A DNA stretch of 64,000 bases, taken from Parietaria judaica (lineage: Eukaryota > Streptophyta > Magnoliopsida > Rosales > Urticaceae). Shown one piece after another: positions 44,334 to 54,800 of this stretch. The notes under the pieces are model-generated. The model was given only the letters and a program-made list of their open reading frames with translations. It ran no database searches and was not told where the DNA came from. The position numbers were made by a program, and so were the translations under genes. Each line of letters begins with the position of its first letter. The stretch's first letter is position 1. The stretch is taken from NCBI GenBank assembly GCA_954871525.1, contig OX940872.1:28491746-28555745 (forward strand), in the 5' to 3' direction.

Positions 44334-45947
44334 TTATGGGTTCTTTATCCCAATGCTTTCCGCATGACGAAAATGCTTTTCTTTCGACAAAGATTTTGTC
44401 ATCGGATCTGCTACATTTTCTTCAGTTTCTACTCTCCTCATCTCTATGTCCTTCCGATCAACAATGTCTCTGATTAGATGGTACTTTTTGAGTACATGCT
44501 TTGCTGTCTTGTGTGATCTTGGTTCCTTGGCTTGTGCTATAGCTCCGTTGTTGTCACAGAAAAGCTTCACAGGATCACCAATGCTAGGAACTACACCAAG
44601 ATCAGAAACAAATTTCTTGATCCATACAGCCTCTTTTGCAGCATCAGATGCAACAATGTACTCAGATTCTGTGGTTGAATCAGCTACCGTAGCTTGTTTA
44701 CTGCTGTTCCACGTAACAGCACCACCATTTGTACAGAATACATATCCTGTTTGAGATTTGAAATCATCCCTGTCTGTTTGGAAGCTTGCATCAGAATATC
44801 CTTCAAAAGTTAATTCTTTTGCACCACCGTATGTCAAACATCTATCTTTTGTTCTGTTTAAATAACGCAAGATATTCTTAACGGCTGTCCAATGGTTAAA
44901 ACCAGGGTTGGATTGAAATCTTCTTGTCATGCTTAAGGCAAAAGCTACATCTGGTCTCGTACATATCATTGCATACATTATTGAACCAATAGCTGAAGCA
45001 TATGGAATCTTTTCCATACTTTTGATTTCTTCTAAAGAAACCGGACATTGCTTCTTGGTTAAGTATGTCTTATGGGTCATCGGTGTAAAACCTTTTTCCG
45101 ACTTGTCCATTTTAAACCTTTTAACAATTTTGTCAATATATGTACCTTGGCTTAGAGATAAGATTCTTTGATTTCTATTTCTTTGAATCTTCACGCCTAG
45201 AATATAGGCGGCTTCTCCTAAGTCTTTCATTGAGAAACATTTTCTCAACCACTCCTTCACATTCTGGAGTTCAGATGTATCGTTTCCTATTATCAGTATG
45301 TCATCTACATAAAGAATCAGGAAAACTATTTTGCTCCCACTCGATTTGATATATACACAAGGATCGTCTTTGTTCTTAACAAAACCAAAATCAGTAATTG
45401 ATTCATCAAAGCGACGATTCCAGCTTCGAGATGCTTGCTTAAGACCATAAATTGATCTTTTCAATTTGCAAACTTTATTTGGATGTTTGCGGTCTATGAA
45501 ACCTTCAAGCTGTGTCATGTACACATCCTCTTCGAGAACACCATTCAAGAACGCGGTCTTCACGTCCATTTGCCAGATTTCATAATCATGAAATGCTGCA
45601 ATGGCTAGCAAGATTCTTATGGACTTGAACATGGCAACAGGAGAGAAAGTTTCATCATAGTCAATACCATGAATTTGTCGATAACCTTTAGCGACTAATC
45701 TTCCTTTGTAAGTTTGTATTTTGCCATCCATGTCGATCTTCCTTTTGAAGATCCATTTGCAACCAATGAGTTTGGACCCTTTGGGAGCATCAACGAGGTC
45801 CCATACTTCGTTGCTATACATGGAGTCCATTTCAGAGTTCATGGCTTCCAGCCATTTGTCTGAGTCATCTCCTGACATTGCTTCGTTATAAGATTCAGGT
45901 TCTTCACCATCGTCTTCATGAACAGTTTCATCTTCTATTGAAAACAA
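44334..45947 (-). CDS. copia reverse transcriptase and RNase H
   Basis: An intact 537-codon frame. The reverse transcriptase starts around residue 55 (VWDLVDAPKGSKLIGCKWIF) and continues with RLVAKGYRQIHGIDYDETFS, then the catalytic FLILYVDDILIIGND near residue 215. RNase H follows with FEGYSDASFQTDRDDFKSQT (first Asp), DSTTESEYIVASDAAKEAVW (Glu), LFCDNNGAIAQAK (Asp) and HVLKKYHLIRD (His), ending in VADPMTKSLSKEKHFRHAES. All catalytic residues seen are present, so this part may still be functional as protein. The ATG at 45947 is only where the frame opens; in an intact element it would be fused to integrase, and here it is out of frame by a shift at 45928-45947. Confidence 0.92.
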   Translation of the reverse strand: MFSIEDETVHEDDGEEPESYNEAMSGDDSDKWLEAMNSEMDSMYSNEVWDLVDAPKGSKLIGCKWIFKRKIDMDGKIQTYKGRLVAKGYRQIHGIDYDETFSPVAMFKSIRILLAIAAFHDYEIWQMDVKTAFLNGVLEEDVYMTQLEGFIDRKHPNKVCKLKRSIYGLKQASRSWNRRFDESITDFGFVKNKDDPCVYIKSSGSKIVFLILYVDDILIIGNDTSELQNVKEWLRKCFSMKDLGEAAYILGVKIQRNRNQRILSLSQGTYIDKIVKRFKMDKSEKGFTPMTHKTYLTKKQCPVSLEEIKSMEKIPYASAIGSIMYAMICTRPDVAFALSMTRRFQSNPGFNHWTAVKNILRYLNRTKDRCLTYGGAKELTFEGYSDASFQTDRDDFKSQTGYVFCTNGGAVTWNSSKQATVADSTTESEYIVASDAAKEAVWIKKFVSDLGVVPSIGDPVKLFCDNNGAIAQAKEPRSHKTAKHVLKKYHLIRDIVDRKDIEMRRVETEENVADPMTKSLSKEKHFRHAESIGIKNP

Positions 45948-46938
45948 GAAGGTTCAGTTTGAGAGGAGGTTGACTCTCTCTAATTGATCTTTGTGATGTC
46001 AGTGTGTAATCTGGTTGCTCACTAATCCCATCTTGTATGGGTACATCGTATAGAACTATATTTTCTTGAGGTTCTTCGTTGGCAATCTCATTTTCAACTT
46101 CTTCATTTAGAACAACATTTTCTATTTGGTTATATACCATGATCTGATCACGATGTTCATAACCCGATGTGTGAGTACCTTCTGTGTCCATTTCTTGTTC
46201 ATGAGTATCTTGTGGTTCATGCTCTTCATTAAGAACAATGTTTCTCCCACTAGACTTTCTAGAGAGAAAATCTTCTTCTAAGAAAACACCGGTTTTGGCA
46301 ACTATTATTTTTCCTGTGTGTTTTTGATAGAAGTAATACCCAGGAGTTTCCATTGGGTATCCCACAAAGTTACATTTAACCGATTTGGGACTGAGCTTGT
46401 CAGACATTAGAGTCTTGACATATGCCTCACATCCCCAGATTCTCATGAAATGCAAATTTGGTATTCTTCCTTTCAACATCTCATATGGGGTCGAAGGAAC
46501 CGTCTTAGATGGCACACAGTTCAGTGTGGTAGCTGCTGTCATAAGTGCGTGTCCCCATAGGGACTCAGGTAAGTCAGTTTTATTCATCATTGATCGAACC
46601 ATGTCCAACAAGGTTCGATTTCTCCTCTCAGATACACCATTTAGTTGGGGTGTACCTGAAGGGGTCAGTGATGAAATGATTCCCATGTCACGGAGGTAAG
46701 CTTTGAAATCATCGCTCAAGTATTTGCCACCTCGATCAGATCGTATGGCTTTAACTTTTCTTGCTAATTGATTTTCAGCTTCATTCTTGAACTGTTTGAA
46801 CTTTTCAAGCGATTCAGATTTGTGTTTCATTAAGTATACATAACTGTATCGACTCAAGTCATCAGTGAGGGTAATGAAATACCTGAAACCTTCTTTATGT
46901 AGGTGATGCACTTTTGACAAATCAAAATTTATAGACAT
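45928..46938 (-). pseudogene. copia integrase remnant
   Basis: The frame starts within the catalytic core. GFRYFITLTDDLSRYSYVYL, IRSDRGGKYLSDDF (second catalytic Asp) and SERRNRTLLDMVRSMM (catalytic Glu) are present, followed by the C-terminal GIKP-like region and an acidic linker. The zinc finger and the segment with the first catalytic Asp (DVCGP-like in the family) are missing. The sequence upstream to 47444 does not supply them, so integrase cannot work. Fusion to reverse transcriptase is broken by a frameshift at its end. Confidence 0.88.
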
Positions 46939-47444
46939 TTAAGAATGTCTATAATTTCAGAACTATTGGAACTATAAGATTGTTTTATTTGCCCTTTAGA
47001 ATTAAATATTTATGACTTATCATAAATCAACACATTAATATTAACAAACTTAATATCATTGATAATAAAATATTCAAAATATTCTTCCAAAAACAAACTT
47101 AATGGAAAATCTAAACATAAATAAATTAATCATTATTCACTTGAAACTAAAACTTAAGACGTAAAAGAAGAGGGATAACATGGATGTCTTGTTGCACGAA
47201 CAGGACATTGCAAGTTTTCAGAGTCTCTACTCCTCTTCTTCTTCTTCTTCTTCCTCTTCCTCTTCTTTATCAGATTCTTCTGTGTGAGAAACAATATTTC
47301 AATAACACATGTTAGTAACTAGATTACTACATATTCAATGAATCTTTAAGATTTTGGTTATAACGTTTATACCTGAGCTTGAGGGTTCGACATCGATAGT
47401 CTCAGAGACTTTGTCTGGTGAGTCTTTACTCATCTTGGATTTTC
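46939..47444 (-). other. deletion scar region of copia element, protease absent
   Basis: About 500 bp where protease and the integrase start should be. It is AT-rich and includes a run of GAG/GAA-type codons (47230-47270 on the - strand) that would encode a Glu-rich tail. No DTG/DSG protease motif was found. Confidence 0.65.
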
Positions 47445-48098
47445 TCATAGTTTCAATGTCTTCCAATTTCCTTTTCTTTCTACCTTCAAATTTTCTTCGT
47501 CAATTTCAAGTAAATCGACGAGGTGGTCAAAGTTGCAGTTTCCTTCTATAAGGATGTTAACTGTCTTTCGCAGTTCTGGAATGAGAGACTGGAGTATGCA
47601 AAATCTTCTCATGTCTATACCGACATAGAACCCAGATTGTTGAAGTCTGTCTGCATAGCTCATCAGCGTGTTGTAATGTTCTCTAACGGTACTGTTAATG
47701 GACATCTTCACATTAAACAGTTTCCACAACAGCTGGTACCTTCTTGTGGGGTTCCGATCCCTATAAGTTTTCTCAAGGTATAAGATAGTATCATGTGCAT
47801 TCAAGCTCTCGATCTCACGTCTTATGATCGGCATCACAGATGACATAATTAGTCGGTGAACATGAATGGACTTCATTGTATAATGATGATAGCTAATCCA
47901 GTATTCTTTTGAACCTGTATCTCTGTCAGGCATTGTAGGTGGCAAATCCTTGGCTATTAAACCAAGATCGTCGTTCCTTAGCATTCTTTTGAATTCCTCT
48001 GACCAGGTCATGTAGTTAGAATCGTCAAGACGATTGTTTTCCACTGCAGCTTTGAACTCTTTCACTGCTTCTGAAGCCATGAGATTCAATGGGTCCAT
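47445..48098 (-). CDS. copia gag (UBN2-type), shortened
   Basis: 217 codons from MDPLNLMASEAVKEFKAAVE. The copia gag core is visible: DDSNYMTWSEEFKRMLRNDD, the ATRREIESL-like helix (here IRREIESLNAHDTILYLEKT), RRYQLLWKLFNVKMS and VREHYNTLMSYADRLQQSGF. The C-terminus (ENLKVERKGNWKTLKL) lacks the zinc knuckle that full gag proteins have. It is in the right order behind the leader. It would form the capsid but probably packages RNA poorly (inference). Confidence 0.85.
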   Translation of the reverse strand: MDPLNLMASEAVKEFKAAVENNRLDDSNYMTWSEEFKRMLRNDDLGLIAKDLPPTMPDRDTGSKEYWISYHHYTMKSIHVHRLIMSSVMPIIRREIESLNAHDTILYLEKTYRDRNPTRRYQLLWKLFNVKMSINSTVREHYNTLMSYADRLQQSGFYVGIDMRRFCILQSLIPELRKTVNILIEGNCNFDHLVDLLEIDEENLKVERKGNWKTLKL

Positions 48099-50085
48099 AT
48101 CTAATATATATATATAGACAGATAGAGTTAGAGATAATTATATTCTACAAATTTAAAAGTAAAATATTCAAGCACAATATTAATTCTAGTATTGACATGT
48201 AAATTATAAAATACTTATTATAATAAAGATGTTATATAAAAGTATATATTATAAGGACTTTATATAATATTTCGTGATTTGTTGATGGAAAAGTAACCCT
48301 CATCAATTCCATTAACTAGTCACTCAGAGAAAATCAACAATTGCTCTAATATCCTATATTATCTCTGACGTTTAGAAAAGAAAAACAGTTTTTCATTTAT
48401 CATTCTAACCGATTTCATTAGAATTGTCTACGATATCTAATCTAATTAGAGTACTCGTTTAGGTAGACCCACGGGGTGAATAGGCGGACAGTATAGGTCG
48501 CCCTACGCGTCTAAAAGAGTGTATAAGAGTACACCCTTGGGTTAAAGACACACTCAAAACTTTTCTCAATTAGATCGAGGACCCAGCCGGTGGAATACAT
48601 AATACCTAATATTTATTGAGGGGTTTTAGGTGATCCTTACTTTTGTCTTAAACTAAACATAGTTAACTAATTAAAATGTTCTAAGAATTAAGACAATGAA
48701 TATGTAATAATACATAATCCTATTTTGTAAAAATATACTTCTGAAAGTATACATATATATATATATATATATTTATATATATTATGAAAATTTTAAAGAC
48801 AAACCCTTTTATCTTTAAATAAACGATAAATAAATCATTTAAAGATAAAATATCTTTATTCATGATTTATCTTTTCTATAAATGAATAAAAGATAAAGAA
48901 CTATCTTTATAGATAAGATATCTTTAATCAAGCTTTGTCATAATACAAAATAAAAGATAAATAACTATCTTATAGATAAACTATCTTTAATATTAATATA
49001 TATCTTTTATATCCATTAAAGTTTAGATCTTTTCTATTACTATAATAAATAAAAGATTATTCATTATCTTAATCTAATTAAGAATTATTGATTATAAATA
49101 AAATTTATGAACAAACAATTTGTAAATCAATAAATGAATAACATAATATTAAATGGAAACAAAATTTCATAAGATTGATAATAATATTGAATAAATCATA
49201 TTTATTAATAATTAATATCATATATTAGATTATCAATATTCATATTTAAAGATATTTATAATAATTATAAATAAAATAAAAATAAACACTTTAAATCGTA
49301 TTTTAAAATAATTAAACATAAATATAATTAAATATCTAATACCGGGATACGAGCTCGGGATAAACCCGAGCTTGTACGGGTTGCCCTCGGGCAACCCCGG
49401 TCACATAAGGGGCAGACCGGGCAGGGCCGAAATTGGCCCTGCCCGGAAACATTTATTTTGACCCGGATCCGGGTCAAGAAGGACCCAGATCCGGGTCTGT
49501 TCGGTGTGGGCCCGGGTCAGTACAGACCCATGCTGAAGCCCCGGGTTCAACCCGGGTCGGTTGCCCGGGTCAGACTTGGGTTGGGTGTGCCCGGATCATC
49601 ACGATCCGGGCTGGGCGAAGTGGGGCTGGGTTAAAAACCCAGCCCGTGGGCCTGATCCAATCAGGCCCACCTCGAATTAAAATTGGGCTTGGTTAAAACC
49701 CAGCCCGTGGGCCTGATCCAATCAGGCCCACACGATTAAAAAAAAAAATTTAATCGGCTAGGGTTTCGAAACCCTAGCCGTCGCCCATTGGCTCCCATCG
49801 AATGGGAGCCACAAACGCCGGCGCTACCCGGAACCTTGGCGGCGACGGTGAAATCGCCGCCGGTTCCGGTGGTGGTGCCGTGGTTTGTTTTTCCCTTTTC
49901 TTATTTAATAATACACATTAAAATTAAATAAAAAATCCAATCCCGATTCTATATCGGATTCCGAACAACACACAAAATTAATCATAATTAATTTTCTAAT
50001 GCTCCCACTGAAAATCTAATCATACCAAAAAATTTCTAAAATTATTTCGGTCAACATATCTAATTTTTGAAAATTACTCAGACCG
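48099..50085 (-). other. long 5' leader of copia element
   Basis: Two kilobases without coding signal. 48770-49080 is dominated by AAAGATA and TATCTTT motifs in both orientations. 49340-49700 is GC-rich with many CCCGGGTC/GACCCGG repeats and many inverted copies, so a strongly folded leader RNA is likely. Near 49740-49880 there is a fragment with AAACCCTAGCCG and GGCGGCGACGG motifs. Confidence 0.55.
49622..49733. repeat. 59-bp tandem repeat with internal palindromes
   Basis: Two copies of GGGCTGGGTTAAAAACCCAG with CCCGTGGGCCTGATCC and AATCAGGCCCAC. Each half is itself an inverted repeat (GGGCCTGATCCAATCAGGCCC). Confidence 0.9.
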
Positions 50086-50097
50086 GCTCTAATACCA
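50086..50097 (-). promoter_or_regulatory. primer binding site of copia element
   Basis: On the - strand TGGTATTAGAGC lies one base after the 5' LTR. It matches the initiator-Met tRNA site with one mismatch (T for C). Confidence 0.85.
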
Positions 50098-50098
50098 C

Positions 50099-50735
50099 TG
50101 TTGGGTTTTTCGATGACTTTTCTCAATCCCGAGGCGGAAATCACAGGATATCATCGAACAATAAACATCTAGAATAATTACGAGAATTAAGATATCGTTT
50201 AGAGATCGTTACCAAACTTTGGTACTTTTTGCCAACTGTACCGAATAACTGCCGATTCTTTTGATTCTGGAGCTTGCCGAATTTAGGATTTTGCGCCTCA
50301 AGTGTTGCGCCTCTATTTTGTCCACCACGTCACTCGAGAACGTCTTAGATGACCGGAAAACACCTCGGAGGATAGGTTAGATCCTTGTTGGTGTTTAGAT
50401 GATCACCCGTTGATTGAACCGGGGAGCAAGCCAAAATTCGACTCACAAGGGAGGGGAGCTCGAATTTCTAGGTGGCTAGGGTTTGTATGTTGTATTTAAT
50501 TATGAGTCATATTAGGGTATTTATAATACCCTATGGTCATGACCTAGTGGGCTTTCTAAAAGCCCACCCATTGGGCTTTCTAAAAGCCCAATCATGAATT
50601 AATTAATCTCTTATTAATTAATTATGAATCATAATTAATACTTGGGCCCGTGTGGGCCCATAATGTCGGTTATGGTTATCGGTTCTATATCCGATAACCC
50701 GAGAGATCCAATATCGGGTTCGGGCATAACCAACA
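50099..50735 (-). repeat. 5' LTR of copia element
   Basis: 637 bp, TG...CA, partner of 42519-43154 with about 15 point differences and one single-base gap. Confidence 0.95.
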
Positions 50736-50740
50736 AATAC

Positions 50741-51008
50741 AACATGAAACACTCTGTAGTTCAGTTGGAATGTTAGTGCACGGGTGAGAGATGGTTATCC
50801 GTTCGAAAGATGGGCTCGGTTGTACGTTCGTTCTCGTAGCCATGATCGGATCATGATTCGGGTTCGTAGTAAGGCTCGGAACGTGGTCCGGGTTCGGAGT
50901 AAGGCTCGGAACATGGTCCGGATTCGGGTCGTGGTTCGGGTATTAGGACAGGTCTCGGTTGGGATATTGGGCCAAAGGGAATTCTGCCTGAGATAACAGG
51001 GGTCTGGG
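50741..51008 (+). repeat. possible tRNA-derived (SINE-like) sequence with short repeats
   Basis: TAGTTCAGTTGG (50757-50768) fits an RNA polymerase III A box and GTTCGAAAG (50801-50809) a B box, 44 bp apart, as in tRNA-derived SINEs. Downstream, GTAAGGCTCGGAAC and GTGGTCCGGGTTCGG phrases repeat at about 32 bp. There is no poly-A tail or clear target duplication, so this is tentative. Confidence 0.35.
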
Positions 51009-51838
51009 TAGGCCTGTGCATAAAACCTGAAAATGCGGGTTTTTAACCGAAACCGGACCAAATCCGGTTTTAAAAAACCAAAGCCGAATTAAAACCGGGT
51101 TAAACCGAAACCAAATTTTAAAAAACCCAAAACCCGGTTAGTAGGTTACTAAAACCCGGATTTTTAATTAAAAATATTTAATTTTAATTATAAATTTTTT
51201 AAGTGATAGTCTGATTAAAAAACGACATTGGGTACCTCAATCAATTAGAGTTTTAAACGACATCATAGACAAAAAAAAAAAAGCTAAGGTTTCAATTTCT
51301 TTCATCCTCTGACTCTCATTTCGGCTGTTCTCTCTCTACCTCGCTCGCGCCTCTGTTCTCTCTCTGATCGATTTCGTTTATTACAGTTATGATTTTGTAA
51401 TTGATGATATTGAAAAGCTAGGGTTTTAGGGATTCAGGGAATTAAGGATTAGGGATTTAGGATTTTAGGGATTCATTCTACTGATTATAGTTATGATTGA
51501 TTTAGGGAATTAAGGATTAGGGATTTAGGATTCTTATTGCTGATTGATTTCGTTTATTACAGTTATGATTTTGTAATTGATGATTTTGAAGCCTGGAATA
51601 ATGATGGGTGAATGAATCAAGTGTTTGGAAGTGTTTCAAGACGTTGAGATTCATTTTTATGTTTTAAAAATGTTTTTTTTTCCGGGTTAAAAAACCGGAA
51701 CCGAATAAAATTCGGGTTTGGGTCTTAAATCCGGGTTTTAATTTCAAAACCGGGTAATTACCCGAACCCGGATTTCCGGGTTTTCCCTTTAAAAAACCAG
51801 TTTCGGGTTTGAAAAGTGAAAACCCAGAAATCCGGGTT
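51009..51838. mobile_element. hAT-type element truncated by satellite DNA
   Basis: The left end TAGGCCTGTGCATAAAACC, rich in CGGGTTT and AAACCCGG motifs, resembles the other hAT-type elements here. The right subterminal zone (51680-51838) has the same motifs inverted, but the expected end (TGCACAGGCCTA-like) is absent because satellite begins at 51839. The interior has a CT-rich, leader-like segment (51296-51375) and a direct duplication (GATTTCGTTTATTACAGTTA at 51370 and 51548). Confidence 0.7.
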
Positions 51839-54800
51839 CGTGAAATCAAGGACTTTATCCTAAATATGATGACAAACCTGAAAATATATTTTTAATGTAA
51901 AAGGATTTCAATAGCTATGAAAAAAGGATTTGAGAGGTTGGATTTGTTACGTAGAGCGCAAAAATCAAAAACTAGATGCAAAGGTTACAGCTTTCGTAGT
52001 CGACAACTAGCCCAAAGAAAGGCGAAAAAGACTAATATTTATAATTTGTCGTAAGGTAATTTTAATGGATAAACTAATTGTTATTAGTTCTTATTTTTTG
52101 TGTCTATGTTTAGTTTTGTATGTATATAGGGCGCTAAATCGAACACTCGAGGCAAATAATATATTATTTCTCATGTCAACATATTTTGCTGAAAAATGAC
52201 GATGAACAAAAAATGAATTTTTTGTTTAAACTTATTTTAACGGCAATACAGAAGGATTATCAATTGGTTGAGTCACGCGGTTTAATTTCATTGAAGAGCG
52301 CAAAATTCCGACCGCCGAGACAAATGTTATAGCCTTCGGAAGTCTCTACCTAGCCAAAAACTAAAACTCATTGTTTTGATTAAAATAATTACAATATCTG
52401 TTAGAACAAAAATGTTAATAGGATTATATATCATATCGAGGTTTGAATTTTTATATAGAGCACCAAAAGCAAACACTCGAGGAAAATGGTATAGTGCTCG
52501 TGAAATCAAGGCCTTTATCCTAAATATGATGACAAACCTGAAAATCTATTTTTAATGTAAAAGGATTTCAATAGCTTTGAAAAAAGGATTTGATGCGTAG
52601 TCACGCGGTTAGATTTGTTACGTAGATCGCAAAAATCAAACACTCGATGCAAAGGTTATAGCTTTCGTAGTTGAGAACTAGCCCAAAGAAAGGCGAAAAA
52701 GAACAAAATTTCTAATTTGTCGTAAAGTAATTTTAATGGTAAAACTAATTGTTATTAGTTCTTATTTTTCATCTCAAGGTTTAGTTTTGTATGTATGTAG
52801 GGCGCTAAATCGAACACTCAAAGAAAATAATATATTCTTTCTCATGTCAACATAGTTTGCTGAAAAAATGACGATGAAGAAAAAATGTATTTTTTTGTAT
52901 AAACTGATTTGAACGGCAATAAAGAAGGATTATCAATTGGTATATTAACGCGGTCTAATTTCATTGAAGAGCGCAAAAATCCGACCCCGAGATAAATATT
53001 ATAGCCTTCGGAAGTCTCTACCTAGCCTAAAAGAGTCCAAAAAAACTAAAACTCATTGTTTTGATTAAAATAATTTCAATATCTGTTAGATTAAGATTTT
53101 TAATGATTATATATCTTATCGAGGTTTGAATTTTTTTATAGAGCACTAAAAGAAAACATTCGAGGAAAATGGTATAGTGCTCGTGAAATCAAGGCCTTTA
53201 TCCTAAATATAATGATAAGCCTGAAAATCTATTTTTAATATAAAAGGATTTCAATAGCTATGAAAAAAATATTTGATGCGTAGTCACGCGGTTTGATTTG
53301 GTACGTAGAGCGCAAAAATCAAACACTCGATGCAAAGGTTATAGTTTTCGTAGTTGTGAACTAGCCCAAACAAAGGCGAAAAAGATTAAAATTTATAATT
53401 TATCGTAAAGTAATGTTAATTCTTAAACTAATTGTTATTAGTTTTTATTTTTCGTGTCGAGGTTTAGTTTTGTATGTATGCAGGGCGCTAAATCGAACAC
53501 TCGAGGCAAATAATATATTCTTTCTCATGTCAACTTATTTTGCTTAAAAATGACGATGAACCAAAAACGCATTTTATGTATAAACTTATTTGAACGGAAA
53601 TAAAGAAGGATTATCAATTGGTAGAGTCACACGGTTTAATTTCATTGAAGAGCGCAAAAATCCGACCGCCGAGACAAATATTATAGCCTTCGGAAGTCTC
53701 TACCTAGCCTAAGAGAGTCCGCCAAAACTAAAACTCATTATTTTGATTAAAATAATTTCAATATCTGTTAGAACAAGATTTTTATTGACTATATATCACG
53801 TCGAGTTTTGAATTATTATATAGAGCACTAAAAGAAAACACTCGAGGAAAATGGTATAGTGTTCGTGAAATCAAGGCCTTTCTCACAAATATGATTACAA
53901 ACCTGAAAATCTATTTTCAATGTAAAAGGATTTCAATAGCTATGAAAAAAAGATTTGATGCGTAGTCATGCGGTTGTATTTGCTACGTAGAGTGCAAAAA
54001 TAAAATACTCGAAGAAAAGGTTATAGCTTTCGTAGTCGAGAACTAGCCCAAAGAAAGGCGAAAAAGACTAAAATTTATAATTTATCGTAAAGTAATTTTA
54101 ATGGTTAAACTAATTGTTATTAGTTCTTATATTTCATGTCGAGGTTTAGTTTTGTACCTATGTAGGGCGCTAAATCGAACACTCGAGGCAAATAATATAT
54201 TCTTTCTCATGTCAACATATTTTGCTGAAAAATGACGATGAACCAAAAATGCATTTTTTTGTACAAACTGATTTGAATGGCAATACAGAAGGATTATCAA
54301 TTGGTTTAGTCACGCGGTTTAATTTCATTGAAGAGCGCAAAAATCCGACCGCCGAGACAAATATTATAGCCTTCGGAAGTCTCTACCTAGCCTAAAAGAG
54401 TACACAAAAACTAAAACTCAATGTTTTGATTAAAATAATTTCAATATTTGTTAGAATAATATTTTTAATGATTATATATTATATCGAGGTTTGAATTTTT
54501 ATATAGAGCACTAAAAGCAAACACTCGAGGAAAATGGTATAATGCTCGTGAAATCAAGGCCTTTATCCTAAATATGATGACAAACCTGAAAATCTATTTT
54601 TAATGTAAAAGGATTTCAATAGCTTTGAAAAAAGTATTTGATGCGTAGTCACGCGGTTTGATTTGTTACATAGAGCGCTAAAATCAAACACCCGATGCAA
54701 AGGTTTTAGCTTTCGTAGTCGAGAACTAGCCCAAAGAAAGGCGAAAAAGACTAAATTTATAATTTATCGTAAAGTAATTTTAATGGTTGAACTAATTGTT

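Larger units (their letters stand above)
42519..50735 (-). mobile_element. Ty1/copia LTR retrotransposon, internally deleted
   Basis: The LTRs are 636 and 637 bp, TGTTGGGTTTTTCG...CATAACCAACA, flanked by perfect AATAC duplications (42514-42518 and 50736-50740). The primer site lies beside the right LTR, so the element runs on the - strand: a 2-kb leader, gag, integrase remnant, reverse transcriptase plus RNase H, and a 1.2-kb 3' region. The copia order (integrase before reverse transcriptase) is clear. Protease and the start of integrase are missing, and a frameshift separates integrase from reverse transcriptase, so this copy is non-autonomous. About 15 point differences separate the LTRs by eye, making it a moderately young insertion. 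The protein motifs suggest the TAR or a related lineage; this is uncertain. Confidence 0.9.

Noticed and set aside
51415..51535. Interstitial telomere repeat
   Set aside because: TTTAGGG-like phrases are irregular and lie inside a hAT-type element, with no perfect heptamer array.
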